A stretch of DNA of 64,000 nt from Enterococcus innesii (lineage in GTDB: Bacteria; Bacillota; Bacilli; Lactobacillales; Enterococcaceae). A program made the position numbers and the translations under genes. This document shows positions 43,616 through 53,848 of the stretch, one piece after another (the first letter of the stretch is position 1; the number at the start of each line of letters is the position of its first letter). The notes under the pieces are model-generated. The model was not told the DNA's origin, did no database searches, and saw only the letters and a list, made by a program, of their open reading frames with translations. The stretch covers positions 62,001 to 126,000 of the forward strand of contig JAHHEN010000006.1 in NCBI GenBank assembly GCA_018982785.1. Direction: 5' to 3'.

Positions 43616-46600
43616 TTAGTCGCGCTCCTTTCCTGGAATAGTCAATTGTGGACCGACGACGGCTTCGAAAGCTTTCGTCACAAGTTCCTCCCCGATAAAT
43701 CCTTGCTCAGCCAAAGTCTCCGTTGCTTGGATCATCTGATGGTACTCTGTCGGATAGACTTTGATGAAATGTTGCTGCTGATTTTCCCAATCTTCTAGAA
43801 TCTCAGCCGCCTTCAATGAATCTGTATAGGCAAAATGCTGCTGGATCATCTCCTTCAGCTGATGGTCATCGCCACTTTCGCCAATCCGGTACAAATCAAC
43901 CATTTCCCGATTGCATTTTTCTGCAAAAGTTTGATCAGGGTCATAGACGTATGCCACGCCACCGGACATTCCGGCACCGAAGTTGCGGCCGGTTTTTCCT
44001 AAAATCACCACGACGCCGCCAGTCATGTACTCACAGCCATGGTCCCCAACACCTTCTACAACGACTTTGGCTCCACTATTACGGACGCAAAAGCGTTCGC
44101 CAGCAATGCCGCGGAAATAGCCTTCACCCCGATTCGCCCCAAAACAAGCAACGTTACCGACAATCGGTGAATGCTCTGCGTCATAAGCGGCATCATCAGG
44201 CGGCACAATGATCAAACGGGCACCACTCAGTCCTTTGGCTACATAATCGTTGGCCTCGCCAATCAGTTTCAACTGGATGCCCTGGGTGGCAAACGCCCCA
44301 AAACTTTGTCCAGCAATGCCGCGGTACGTAAACTGCAACAAACCTGGCGTTACTTCGTAATTGCCAAAGCGTTCTGCGATCCAGCCCCTAAACGAGCGCC
44401 GACTGAACGTTGAACATTATTGATCGTATGATTCATAACGATTTCTTGATTATTGTCGATAGCTGCTTGGGCAAAAGCGTCTAATTCTGGCCATTGTCGT
44501 TTCTCAAGGAATGGGTCGGTCACTTTGCGTTCGATTGGGATCGTCGTCCCAATCATTTTCGAAAAGTCTAATGATTTTGCTTTGCCTTTTGCAACGAAGC
44601 GTGGTGTCAACACTTCCGCGTGTCCTACCATCTCATCAATCGTGCGAAACCCTAGCTCGGCCATTGTTTCCCGTAAATCTTCTGCTAAAAAGTACATCGT
44701 ATTGATGATGTGCTCAGGTTTCCCTGCGAAAAATTTGCGCAACGCTGGATTTTGCGTAGCAATGCCGACAGGACATGTATTGATACTGCAAACCCGCATC
44801 ATGACACAACCAATCGCAACTAGCGCTAAAGAGGCAAAGCTATATTCTTCTGCTCCTAAAAGAGCAGCAATGGCGATGTCTCGACCCGTCATTAATTTTC
44901 CATCTGTCTCTAAGGTCATTCGCTGCCGCAAATGATTCATAGCTAACGTTTGATGGGCTTCTGCAAGCCCCATTTCCCAAGGCAAGCCAGCATCACGAAT
45001 CGAATTTCTCGGAGAAGCACCGGTCCCACCGTCATAGCCTGAGATCACGACTACGTCTGCGCCGGCTTTGACGACACCGGTCGCGATCGTACCCACGCCC
45101 GTACTAGAAACCAATTTGACATTGATCCGTGCATAGGGATTGATTGCCTTTAAGTCATAGATCAGCTGGGCTAAGTCTTCAATCGAATAAATGTCGTGAT
45201 GTGGTGGCGGCGAAATCAATCGGACACCAGGTGTTGAGCCACGAATCTCAGCGACCCACGGGAAGACTTTGTTGCCTGGCAATTGCCCCCTTCACCAGGT
45301 TTCGCCCCTTGCGCCATTTTGATCTGGAGTTCGTCCGCACTCATTAAATATTCGGCGTTGACACCAAAACGGCCAGAAGCTACTTGTTTGATGCGACTAT
45401 TATAATTAATGCCATTCACTGGTTTGAAACGATTTCGGTTTTCTCCACCTTCTCCACTGTTGGATTTTGCCCCGATCGCATTCATTCCTTCAGCAATACA
45501 GCGATGCGCCTCTTCACTTAGAGAGCCGTAAGACATCGCACCGACTTTAAATCGTTTGACGATCGTTTCAACTGGCTCCACCTCAGCTAATGGAATACTG
45601 CGTCTTGTGTTCGCAAAAGTCCACATAGAACGGAGGGTCGTTGGATTCTCTAACGCGTCTTGGTTCATCTCCGCCGCATATTCTTTATAAAGCGCATAGC
45701 TGCCGGTACGAACAGCTTTTTGAAATCCATAGATTGTTTTTGGATTGAACAGATGATGTTCCCCGTCAGCTTTGTATTGGAAACTACCACCCGAATCAAG
45801 ATAATCCACGCGTTTCTCGCCATACGCCGCTTCATAACGCGTTAAGTATTCTTGCTCGATTTGCGCTAATGAAAGTCCACCGATACGAGTAACCGTGCCG
45901 GTAAAGTATTCGGAGATAACTTTCTCAGAGATACCAACAGCTTCAAACAATTGCGCCCCATGGTAACCGGCAATCGTTGAAATCCCCATCCGTGACATAA
46001 TTTTGACAATACCTTTCTCACAAGCTTTGCGGTAACTTTCAATCTTTTCTGAAAGCTCAAAATGCGCCAATGTCTGGTAAGCCCCATAAGGGTGGACCCC
46101 ACTTGCTCCGTAGCCGACTAACATGGCATAATGATGGACCTCACAGACTTCCGCAGTATCCGCAACGATCGATGCCAAGGAACGTTTGCCTTTTCGCACC
46201 AAGTAATTGTGCAGGCCTGATACTGCCAAAAGGATCGGAATCGCCACTTTTCCTTCTTGCGGCTGAATGACTTCCCGATCACTTAAAATGACGATCGTTG
46301 CCCCAGAATCAATTTTTTGTTCCGTTTCTTTAAAAAGCGCTTCTAACGCTTGCTGCAATGCTGCTCCATTTTCTGGTACATAATCATAGAGAATCGACTG
46401 TAAAACTGCTTTTTGACCATTTTGATCTAACTGTTTGATTTTTTCATATTCACTCGTTTTTAACACAGGACTAGCAATCTTCAGCTTATTGCAATTGATT
46501 CGAATGTCCTTTGAAACATCACCATCTCGACCTAAAAACAGTTCGGTACCAATTACCAATTTTTCACGAATCGCATCGATTGGCGGATTGGTCACTTGAG

Positions 46601-48119
46601 CAAATTGTTGTTTAAAGTACGTAAACAAAGATTGGGGACGTTCGCTTAAGATGGCTAAGGGTGAATCAAACCCCATAGAGATCACTGGTTCTTCTCCCGT
46701 TTGAGCCATTGGTAAAATCAACGTGCGAATGATCTCATCCGTGTAGCCATTTCGTTTCCAAAGGGTCTGGATCGCATCATCTGCCGTTTCCTCCTGTCTT
46801 TCTGCGTCAGGAAGCAGCTCTGGTGTTAATAAGTGATCCGCTAACCACTCTTGGTAAGGATGGGCGTTCGCATAATGCGCTTTGATTTCTTGATTGCGTA
46901 AGATCATCCCTTTTTGGGTATCCACCAAAAACATATTTGCTGGTCCAAGCACCCCTTTTTCAATCACTTCTGACGCTGGCAAATCGACAACCCCTGACTC
47001 AGAGGCCACGATAACAAAACCAGCTTTCGTGATCGAGTAGCGAGATGGTCGCAATCCATTACGATCAAGCGCAGCTCCTACCAGATCCCCATCGGTAAAG
47101 CATAAAGCTGCTGGTCCATCCCAAGGGGCCATAAAGCTTGCATTGTATTCATTAAAAGCCGTCAGTTCTGGCGTCAAGCCAGCTTCTTTAGACCACGCTT
47201 CTGGCACCATCATCAACAGTGCTTGGGGAATATCTCGCCCTTGACGGTACAAATACTCCATACAATTTTCCAACTTCGCCGAATCAGAATTTTCGTCATC
47301 GTAGACTTCGATCTGATGTCCATGCATCCAATTTTCTGCCCCACGTAAGGTGTTGATTTCGCCATTATGGGCTAAGAAACGAAAAGGTTGCGCCCGACTC
47401 CAGCTTGGAAAGGTATTCGTGGAAAAACGAGAATGGGTCAAAGCAATACTGGAAGTCATTTCTGGGCTTTGAAGATCTTTGAAAAACAAGCCAACTTGAT
47501 AGGCATGCAGCATCCCTTTATAAACAACTGTCTTACTAGATAAGCTGCAGATAGACAGCTCATCGGTATGATACGTTTTTTCCAGTTTTCGCCGTAACCG
47601 ATAAAGCTGATCTTCAAAGGGACGGCCTGCAGCTACATCGACAGGTTTTTCAATAAAGACTTGCACAAATGAGGGCATGACTTTTTGAGCCCCTGGCCCA
47701 CATTGATAATAATCATAAGGCACATCTCGTTGCCATAAAACCGTAAAACCCATTTGTTGAATGTCTTTAGTTACTTCTTCTTGGACCTGTGCTGCTCGGA
47801 GCTTTTCTTTCGGTAAAAAAAACATCCCAACAGCATAGGCGCCTTTTTCAGGCAATGGGATTTCGGCCTCTTTTGCTCGCTGTTGAAAAAATGGATCTGG
47901 CATCGCCATCAAGATTCCTGCTCCGTCCCCCGTGTCAGGTTCAGCACCAGTTCCCCCTCGATGATTCATCCGTTCTAACATCGTTAAGGCATTTTGCACA
48001 AGTTCTCGAGAATAGCGACCATCTTTTTGTGCAATAAAGCCCATCCCACAAGCATCTTTTTCAAAAGCGGCATCGTACATCATTTGGTTCGTTTTCCTCA
48101 TCATCTCTAAATCACTCAT
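43616..48119 (-). pseudogene. gltB: Glutamate synthase, large subunit, with two frameshifts
   Basis: Three successive frames, 48119-45216, 45282-44350 and 44341-43616, read together as one GltB of about 1500 residues. They cover the glutaminase domain, starting with Cys of KDACGMGFIAQK, the central domain, the FMN-binding glutamate synthase domain with GAKSNSGEGGENRNRF and the Fe-S cysteines [21 protein letters not shown], and the C-terminal beta-helix (FGAGMSGGVAYVYDP). One base is missing in the C5 run 45286-45290, where the repair reads [20 protein letters not shown]. One base is missing in the C4 run 44385-44388, where the repair reads [15 protein letters not shown]. Both errors are the same kind. 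Confidence 0.9.
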
Positions 48120-48164
48120 GGAATCACACTTTCTTTCAATATTCTGAATATTCCGATTTTTAAC

Positions 48165-48193
48165 AGTTTACAACCTGTTTTTCTATCTGGCAA
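48165..48193 (-). promoter_or_regulatory. Promoter of gltB-gltD
   Basis: On the minus strand TTGCCA (48188-48193) and TAAACT (48165-48170) are 17 bp apart, about 45 bp before the gltB start. The -10 is part of a small inverted repeat AACAG / CTGTT, and GAATATT is directly repeated just downstream. These could bind a regulator of nitrogen metabolism. Consensus-based. Confidence 0.5.
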
Positions 48194-48440
48194 GTTTTTT
48201 TTACTTGATCCGTGCTCGTTGATTTCTTCCTTCAAGGGTTACTTAAATCCATTGAATAAATAGTGACTTGTAAATCACAGGCAGAAATCTTCGTCTAATA
48301 AGGTTTTTTTATTATACAATAAACTGTCGCAAAATTATTGCAAACAAATGAGAATCGTTATCAATTAAGTCAGATTTTCTCATTTAGATGTCACAAACAG
48401 CTGCTTATGTCCCATTTTCAAGGAACAAGCTTGACTGATT
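48194..48440. other. Intergenic region between gltB and ileS with a Fur-like site
   Basis: No gene is seen. On the minus strand a second TATAAT lies at 48311-48316. A 15-base sequence TGAGAATCGTTATCA (48349-48363) differs from the Fur 7-1-7 consensus TGATAATnATTATCA at two positions. The Fur connection is a guess from similarity. Confidence 0.35.
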
Positions 48441-48442
48441 TC

Positions 48443-48478
48443 AAAAAAAAATGACCCGCAATGGGGTCATCTTTTTTC
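48443..48478 (-). terminator. Terminator of ileS
   Basis: Stem ATGACCC / GGGTCAT (48451-48457 with 48464-48470) and an A9/T6 flank. Read on the minus strand it ends in T9. It sits next to the ileS stop codon. Confidence 0.85.
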
Positions 48479-48484
48479 GTTCTT

Positions 48485-51280
48485 TTATTTTTCAAAGCCT
48501 TCTGCAACTGCTTCGGGATAGTTTTCTTTGACGATGGCTGCACAATGGCCGCAAAGTGTTGGCAGTTGCTCTTCTACACCAACATCTACACGGACTTGGC
48601 GGCAACGTTCGCAGACTTCACCTTCGGCTTTTTCCACTAAGATCGCCACGTCTTCGAATTGATAGGCCGCTTCTGGTGCTGCTTCCCCTGCCTCTTTAAT
48701 CGTTAAGAAGTCCGGTGAAATGATCAGCAACTGAGCGATATCTGAATCAATGGCTTTTAGTAATGCCGCAACCGGTTCGGTTGGATAGACAGTCACTTTT
48801 GCTTCAAACGATTTCCCGATCAGTTTTGCATTACGCGCTTCTTCCAATGCTTTTAAGACATTGTCACGGAAATCAAGGAAAGCACGCCATAAATCAAGCA
48901 GCTCTTCTTGGTTAGCACATGTATCATAGCCAGGGAACTCCGCTAATTGGACATATTCCTCTTCTTCTTTCAAATGTGACCAGATTTCCTCTGCCGTATG
49001 GGGAATGATCGGCGTCAGTAATTTCGTCAACGCAACCGCTGTTTGATAGAAGACGGTTTGCATGGCGCGACGTTGGAAATCATTTTCAGCTTCGATATAA
49101 ACGACATCTTTTGCAAAATCCAAATAGAAGGATGACATATCGACTGTCAAGAAGTTGATGACTGTCCGGTAAATATGCAAGAAGTTATATTTTTCATAGC
49201 CATCTTCCCGAATCGTTTTGATCGTTTGATTCAAGCGAACCATCATGTATTTATCAACAGAACGCAAGTTTTCAAATGGTACGCTGTCTTTTGCTGGATC
49301 AAAATCATTCGTATTAGCCAATAAGAAACGCATGGTATTGCGAATTTTTCGATAGACTTCTGACACTTGATTCAAGATATCCATAGACACTCGGACATCC
49401 GCTTCGTAGTCAACACTGCTGACCCAAAGGCGCAAAATATCCGCACCCATTTGATTGATCACTTTTTCTGGTGCAATGGTATTACCAAGAGATTTACTCA
49501 TCTTGCGACCTTCGCCATCTAAGGTGAAGCCTTGAGACAAGACGGCTTTATATGGTGCGACTTCATTGATCGCAACACTAGTCGTGATACTTGAGTTGAA
49601 CCACCCACGATATTGGTCAGAACCTTCCAAGTACATGTCAGCTGGGAATGTCAACTCTGGACGTTGACGTAACACCGCTTCGTGAGAAGAACCTGAATCA
49701 AACCAAACATCCATGATGTCAGTCTCTTTCGAGAATTTGCCGTTAGGTGAGCCCGGATGCGTGAAGCCAGCTGGCAGTAATTCTTCTGCTTCTTTTTCAA
49801 ACCAAATCGTTGAACCATGTTCAGCAAATAAGTTTGCCACATGCTCAATCGTTTCAGGCGTAATGATAGCTTCACCGTTTTCTGCATAGAAGATTGGCAA
49901 CGGAACGCCCCACGCACGTTGACGAGAGATCACCCAGTCGCCGCGGTCGCGAATCATATTGTATAAACGGGTTTTGCCCCATGGAATGATCCAATCTACT
50001 TTTTCGATCTCATCCAAAATATTTTGACGGAACTTATCAATAGACGCAAACCATTGTGGTGTTGCCCGATAGATGACTGTTTTTTTCGTCCGCCAATCAT
50101 GTGGATAGCTGTGAGTAAAGAAGTTTAGTTTTAGTAGGGCTCCTTTTTCTTCTAAAAGCTCAGTGATCATTGGATTGGCTTTGTCATAAAAGACCCCTTC
50201 AAATCCCGGTGCTTCTTCTGTGAAGACCCCACGGCTATCGACTGGTGATAAGACATCTAGACCATATTTTTTGCTGACGATGTAGTCATCTTCCCCGTGT
50301 CCTGGTGCAGTGTGGACCAAACCAGTACCGGCATCCAATGTCACATGGTCCCCTAACATTACTAGAGACGTACGATCATAAAAAGGATGTTGTGCCGTCA
50401 TTTTTTCCAATTGATCGCCAGCCAATTCTTGTAAAACTTCGACAGATTCCCAACCGATCTCATTCGTCACGGTTTCTAATAAATCTTTTGCCACGACGAA
50501 TTTGCGGCCATCGGCCAAGATTTGAACATAGGCAAAGGTTGGATTCACAGAGATTCCTAGATTCGCTGGTAAGGTCCATGGCGTCGTCGTCCAGATAACA
50601 AAAGCTGTATCTGAATCAAGCAAATCTTTGCCATCTGCGACTGGGAAAGCCACATAGATCGATGGTGATTTCACATCTTTGTATTCGATCTCAGCTTCTG
50701 CTAATGATGATTCACTAGATGGTGACCAGTAAATTGGTTTCAATCCTTTGTAGATGTAGCCTTTTTCTGCCATTTTTCCGAACACGCGGATTTCTGCTGC
50801 TTCATAGTCTGGTGTCAATGTGATATATGGATGATCCCAGTCACCAGAAACGCCTAAACGTTTGAAATCAGCTCTTTGCGTATCCACTTGTGTCAAAGCA
50901 TATTCTTCACATTTTTTGCGATATTCTGCCAAGCTCATTTCTTTGCGCTTGATCCCTTTATTGGTCAGTACTTGTTCGATCGGTAAACCATGAGTATCCC
51001 AACCAGGTACATAAGGGGAACGGAAACCTGACATCGATTTGGAACGTACGATGATGTCTTTACTGATTTTGTTCAATGAGTGTCCGATATGGATGTTTCC
51101 ATTTGCGTAGGGAGGGCCATCGTGTAAGACAAAGGTTGGCTTGCCTTCATTTAATTCTTGACGACGTTGATACAATTGATTTTCTTCCCATTCTTTTTGC
51201 CAATCCACTTCGCGGTTTGGCAAGTTGCCTCGCATTGGAAAAGCGGTTTTTCCAAGATGCAGTGTTTCTTTCATTTTCAT
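48485..51280 (-). CDS. ileS: Isoleucyl-tRNA synthetase
   Basis: A 931-residue class I synthetase. The HIGH motif is in [19 protein letters not shown], and KMSKS is in [14 protein letters not shown]. The editing domain lies between, and the C-terminal zinc cluster CERCRQ and LCGHCAAIV is present. Such a bacterial-type (type 1) enzyme is the ordinary pseudomonic-acid sensitive form. The ATG at 51280 follows AAAGGAG by ten bases. An upstream T-box leader and a repeat array precede it. divIVA lies further upstream on the same strand. Confidence 0.97.
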   Translation of the reverse strand: MKMKETLHLGKTAFPMRGNLPNREVDWQKEWEENQLYQRRQELNEGKPTFVLHDGPPYANGNIHIGHSLNKISKDIIVRSKSMSGFRSPYVPGWDTHGLPIEQVLTNKGIKRKEMSLAEYRKKCEEYALTQVDTQRADFKRLGVSGDWDHPYITLTPDYEAAEIRVFGKMAEKGYIYKGLKPIYWSPSSESSLAEAEIEYKDVKSPSIYVAFPVADGKDLLDSDTAFVIWTTTPWTLPANLGISVNPTFAYVQILADGRKFVVAKDLLETVTNEIGWESVEVLQELAGDQLEKMTAQHPFYDRTSLVMLGDHVTLDAGTGLVHTAPGHGEDDYIVSKKYGLDVLSPVDSRGVFTEEAPGFEGVFYDKANPMITELLEEKGALLKLNFFTHSYPHDWRTKKTVIYRATPQWFASIDKFRQNILDEIEKVDWIIPWGKTRLYNMIRDRGDWVISRQRAWGVPLPIFYAENGEAIITPETIEHVANLFAEHGSTIWFEKEAEELLPAGFTHPGSPNGKFSKETDIMDVWFDSGSSHEAVLRQRPELTFPADMYLEGSDQYRGWFNSSITTSVAINEVAPYKAVLSQGFTLDGEGRKMSKSLGNTIAPEKVINQMGADILRLWVSSVDYEADVRVSMDILNQVSEVYRKIRNTMRFLLANTNDFDPAKDSVPFENLRSVDKYMMVRLNQTIKTIREDGYEKYNFLHIYRTVINFLTVDMSSFYLDFAKDVVYIEAENDFQRRAMQTVFYQTAVALTKLLTPIIPHTAEEIWSHLKEEEEYVQLAEFPGYDTCANQEELLDLWRAFLDFRDNVLKALEEARNAKLIGKSFEAKVTVYPTEPVAALLKAIDSDIAQLLIISPDFLTIKEAGEAAPEAAYQFEDVAILVEKAEGEVCERCRQVRVDVGVEEQLPTLCGHCAAIVKENYPEAVAEGFEK

Positions 51281-51438
51281 TCTTGTTTCGCTCCTTTTCG
51301 TCTCTCAACGTTTTGGTATAGTTTCAAAATCCATCGACTCGATCAACCGATTGCTTCTATTGAACCTGTCAAATGGATTGGTTGCCATAAATTCAAAGCA
51401 TTCAGGATTCACTGATTGTTAACAGCTGGCTAGCGTCT

Positions 51439-51732
51439 GCTCTGTTCCGCTTTGCGGACCAATCATTGTAATTCCTAGTACGGTTACTACGCTCCCTATG
51501 GTCGCCTAGTACTGTTCATCATCTGCTCTGTTCCGCATTGCGGACCAGTCATTGTGATTCCTAGTACGGTTACTACGCCCCCTATGGTCGCCTAGTACTG
51601 TTCATCATCTATTCTGTCTTGCTTCGCAAGCCAATCATAGTGATTCCTAGTGGGGTTACTACGCTCCCTATGGTCGCCTAGTACTGTTCATCATCTATTC
51701 TGTCTTGCTTCGCAAGCCAATCATAGTGATTC
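51439..51732 (-). repeat. Tandem 86-bp repeats in the ileS leader
   Basis: Three full 86-bp units (51439-51524, 51525-51610, 51611-51696) and a partial fourth (51697-51732) lie in direct tandem. They lie between the T-box terminator and the ileS start codon. Every unit contains TCGCCTAGTACTG and a short perfect hairpin (TCCGC/GCGGA in units 1 and 2, CTTGC/GCAAG in units 3 and 4). No coding frame or promoter was recognised. Units 3 and 4 are identical over the shared 36 bp. Confidence 0.9.
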
Positions 51733-51737
51733 ACAGC

Positions 51738-51960
51738 AAAAAACACGTCCGTCCCTGGCAAGGGACGAACGTGTTCGTGGTACCACCCAAATTTAATTGT
51801 CATTTGACAATTCTTTGATGATCGGTAACGGGATCAGGCGTCGTTCTCTACTCGAGTCTTTGAAAAGTCAGCTCTTTCAAGAACGCAACTCACAGATGAT
51901 CTGATTTCTTACAGGGTTTTATTTGGCTTCCACTCTCCCAAACTCGCTTGAAAAATATAA
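51738..51960 (-). promoter_or_regulatory. T-box riboswitch of ileS
   Basis: On the minus strand the T-box sequence TGGGTGGTACCACG lies at 51776-51789, followed by the intrinsic terminator stem AACACGT-CGTCCCT / AGGGACG-ACGTGTT (51741-51772) and T6. Upstream sequence 51800-51960 holds complex stems (e.g. TTGAAAG / CTTTTCAA, GCG-TTCT / AGAA-CGC) expected of stem I. Uncharged tRNA-Ile should stabilise the antiterminator and let ileS be transcribed. I did not assign the specifier codon. Confidence 0.85.
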
Positions 51961-51981
51961 GAAATTTTTCTGTTCTGTGTC

Positions 51982-52737
51982 TTAGTTGTTATCTGTTTTG
52001 TTCAACTCGTCTAATAAGTTTCTCGCATCATCTAACGTTTTCACTTCAGGGCTTTCACTTACATCAACGATTTTTTCATCTGATTCAACAATGTCCACAT
52101 CAAATGTTTCCACTGCTTCTGAGTTTACTCCAGAACCATTTTCACTGTCAAGTTCTTTTGACAAAACTTCTCTGATCACTTGGTGGGAATCTTGTACATA
52201 GCTTGAAAATGGCGCCAAAATTTCTTCCCATTCAGGGCTCTTCACTTGTTCTAATTGCGTTTGCAACATAACTAATAAGTTGTTATGGAAGACTCTGGTT
52301 TTCTTCTTCAAGTCATTTGTTTCTGTCGCCAATTGACGTGCATTATTTGTTGCATCTGTCAAAATCTCTTTGGCTTTTTCTTCTGCTGAGGTCATCAAGG
52401 CATGGGCATGTTTTTCTGCAGTAGCAACCATCTCATCCGCACGGTTTTGGGCAGAAGTAACGATTACTTCTGATTCTTTGCTTGCGCTTGTTTTTACTTT
52501 ATCCGCCGTATCTTGAGCCACGATAATGGATTGGTTCAAGGCGTCTTTCAATTCATTGAAGTATTCGAGTTTTTCTTCTGCATGTTTCAATGATTTCTCT
52601 AACTCACGATTGCGTTGAACAGCTTCTTCATAATCACGAACAATCATATCCAAGAAGTCATCGACTTCGTCTTGATTGTAGCCTCTCATTTTTACTGAAA
52701 AGTTTTTATTTTGAATGTCTAATGGAGTTAATGCCAT
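51982..52737 (-). CDS. divIVA: Cell-division initiation protein DivIVA
   Basis: A 251-residue coiled-coil protein. The N-terminal lipid-binding part MALTPLDIQNKNFSVKMRGYNQDEVDDFLDMIVRDYEEAVQRN is typical. Heptad-rich helices occupy about residues 35-160, followed by an acidic tail. It marks curved membrane at poles and septa. The tail after residue 165 (SPEWEEILAPF...) is longer and more acidic than in Bacillus, as in other enterococci. It ends the dcw run. Confidence 0.95.
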   Translation of the reverse strand: MALTPLDIQNKNFSVKMRGYNQDEVDDFLDMIVRDYEEAVQRNRELEKSLKHAEEKLEYFNELKDALNQSIIVAQDTADKVKTSASKESEVIVTSAQNRADEMVATAEKHAHALMTSAEEKAKEILTDATNNARQLATETNDLKKKTRVFHNNLLVMLQTQLEQVKSPEWEEILAPFSSYVQDSHQVIREVLSKELDSENGSGVNSEAVETFDVDIVESDEKIVDVSESPEVKTLDDARNLLDELNKTDNN

Positions 52738-52757
52738 ATTCTATACACCTCTTTGAT

Positions 52758-53540
52758 TTATTTACGTAATACACCTAATAACAATCTAACTTTTTCTTTT
52801 TTCGTGGTTCCTTCTAACCCCTGTATTTGAATCCGACCAAATCCTCTTACTGAAACGATATCCAGTAAATCCAGAACAAAATCTGGTCGTAATGCTTCTG
52901 TCCAGTTTACTTTTACTTTTCCTGATTCGATCAACTGTTTCGATCGCTGACGAGAGATGTTGTACACGGCGGAGATCACTGTATCAAGACGCAATGAACT
53001 AACCGTTTCTCTTTCCTCGGTCCAGCCATCTTTAGGCACGATCAAATCGGTATATTTCGTTTCTTCCAAACGTACCGATACGTTGCCGATTTTATCCACT
53101 TGTAGTTGAATAAAATGACTGACTTCAGTAGCAACGAATACTTGCCATATTTCACCATCGGAAAGAATGTCTCCAAAGTATTCCCTCTTGACTCCAGTCC
53201 CCATTAACGTGCCCAAAACTTTTCCATGACTCAAAACCGTAAATTTTTTCGGGTATTGAATCGTAAATAAAGTCATGTCAAACTCATCGGTGGTGGGCTC
53301 ATAGTAATCAGGATAAATTAAACAGCGTCGTCTTTCAGCAGCTTCGTATCCGCCAAAAAAACGGAAGCTTAAATCCGTTGATTGACGAATCAAGCTTTCT
53401 AAGATATACGCTTGTCTTGGATCTAAGAAATCAGTCAAGTATGGCGCATACTGCATTTGCACTTGTTCGATCCATCCTTGAGCGGAATCAATAAAAGGGC
53501 GTTCATCGTTTCGAAAATGTTGATAGACATTTGCGTTCAC
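52758..53540 (-). CDS. ylmH: S4-domain RNA-binding protein YlmH
   Basis: A 260-residue protein. The C-terminal S4 RNA-binding domain is visible as LDTVISAVYNISRQRSKQLIESGKVKVNW and VLDLLDIVSVRGFGRIQI (about 180-245). The N-terminal part begins with NVYQHFRNDERPFIDSAQGWIEQV. YlmH binds ribosomal large-subunit RNA and is encoded in the dcw cluster of most firmicutes. It lies between yggT and divIVA with gaps of about 20 bp. Confidence 0.92.
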   Translation of the reverse strand: MNANVYQHFRNDERPFIDSAQGWIEQVQMQYAPYLTDFLDPRQAYILESLIRQSTDLSFRFFGGYEAAERRRCLIYPDYYEPTTDEFDMTLFTIQYPKKFTVLSHGKVLGTLMGTGVKREYFGDILSDGEIWQVFVATEVSHFIQLQVDKIGNVSVRLEETKYTDLIVPKDGWTEERETVSSLRLDTVISAVYNISRQRSKQLIESGKVKVNWTEALRPDFVLDLLDIVSVRGFGRIQIQGLEGTTKKEKVRLLLGVLRK

Positions 53541-53558
53541 CGATAACCACCCCTTACG

Positions 53559-53831
53559 TTAAAATAAAATTGATTGTAGGATCAATATCAATGCTTGTGA
53601 TGCTAGCTGTAAGACAATAATTGCAAATGCAATCGTAAAATCGATACCAGCAAAACTTAATTTCAATCGATCAAATAAACTCAAATACGGTTCACACACT
53701 TTTGCCAAGAAACGGCCAAAAGCGGATTGATACCCTCCTGGAAACCAAGACAAAAGTGCATAGATCACTAATAAAATGGTATACAGATAAACAGCATCAC
53801 TTAGTAATTTAACGAATCTCAAGAATAAAAT
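53559..53831 (-). CDS. YggT-family membrane protein YlmG, apparent ATT start
   Basis: A small membrane protein of 87-90 residues. Two membrane segments (about 7-28 and 64-86) flank the conserved SWFPGGYQSAFGRFLAKVCEPYL. YggT proteins aid division or chloroplast-related membrane organisation in other groups; exact role is not known. A GGAGG site fits ATT at 53831 seven bases away, reading LFLRFVKLLSDAV. The alternative TTG start at 53822 is 16 bases from that site. Located between sepF and ylmH as in other firmicutes. Start codon is uncertain. Confidence 0.8.
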   Translation of the reverse strand: MLFLRFVKLLSDAVYLYTILLVIYALLSWFPGGYQSAFGRFLAKVCEPYLSLFDRLKLSFAGIDFTIAFAIIVLQLASQALILILQSILF

Positions 53832-53848
53832 TGGCGTTCCTCCTCACT

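Noticed and set aside
43616-48119. Programmed ribosomal frameshifting in gltB
   Set aside because: There are two breaks in C/G runs without slippery heptamers of the usual type, and similar breaks occur in many unrelated genes; errors explain them better.
51439-51732. CRISPR array
   Set aside because: The repeats are contiguous 86-bp units without unique spacers, and no cas genes are near.
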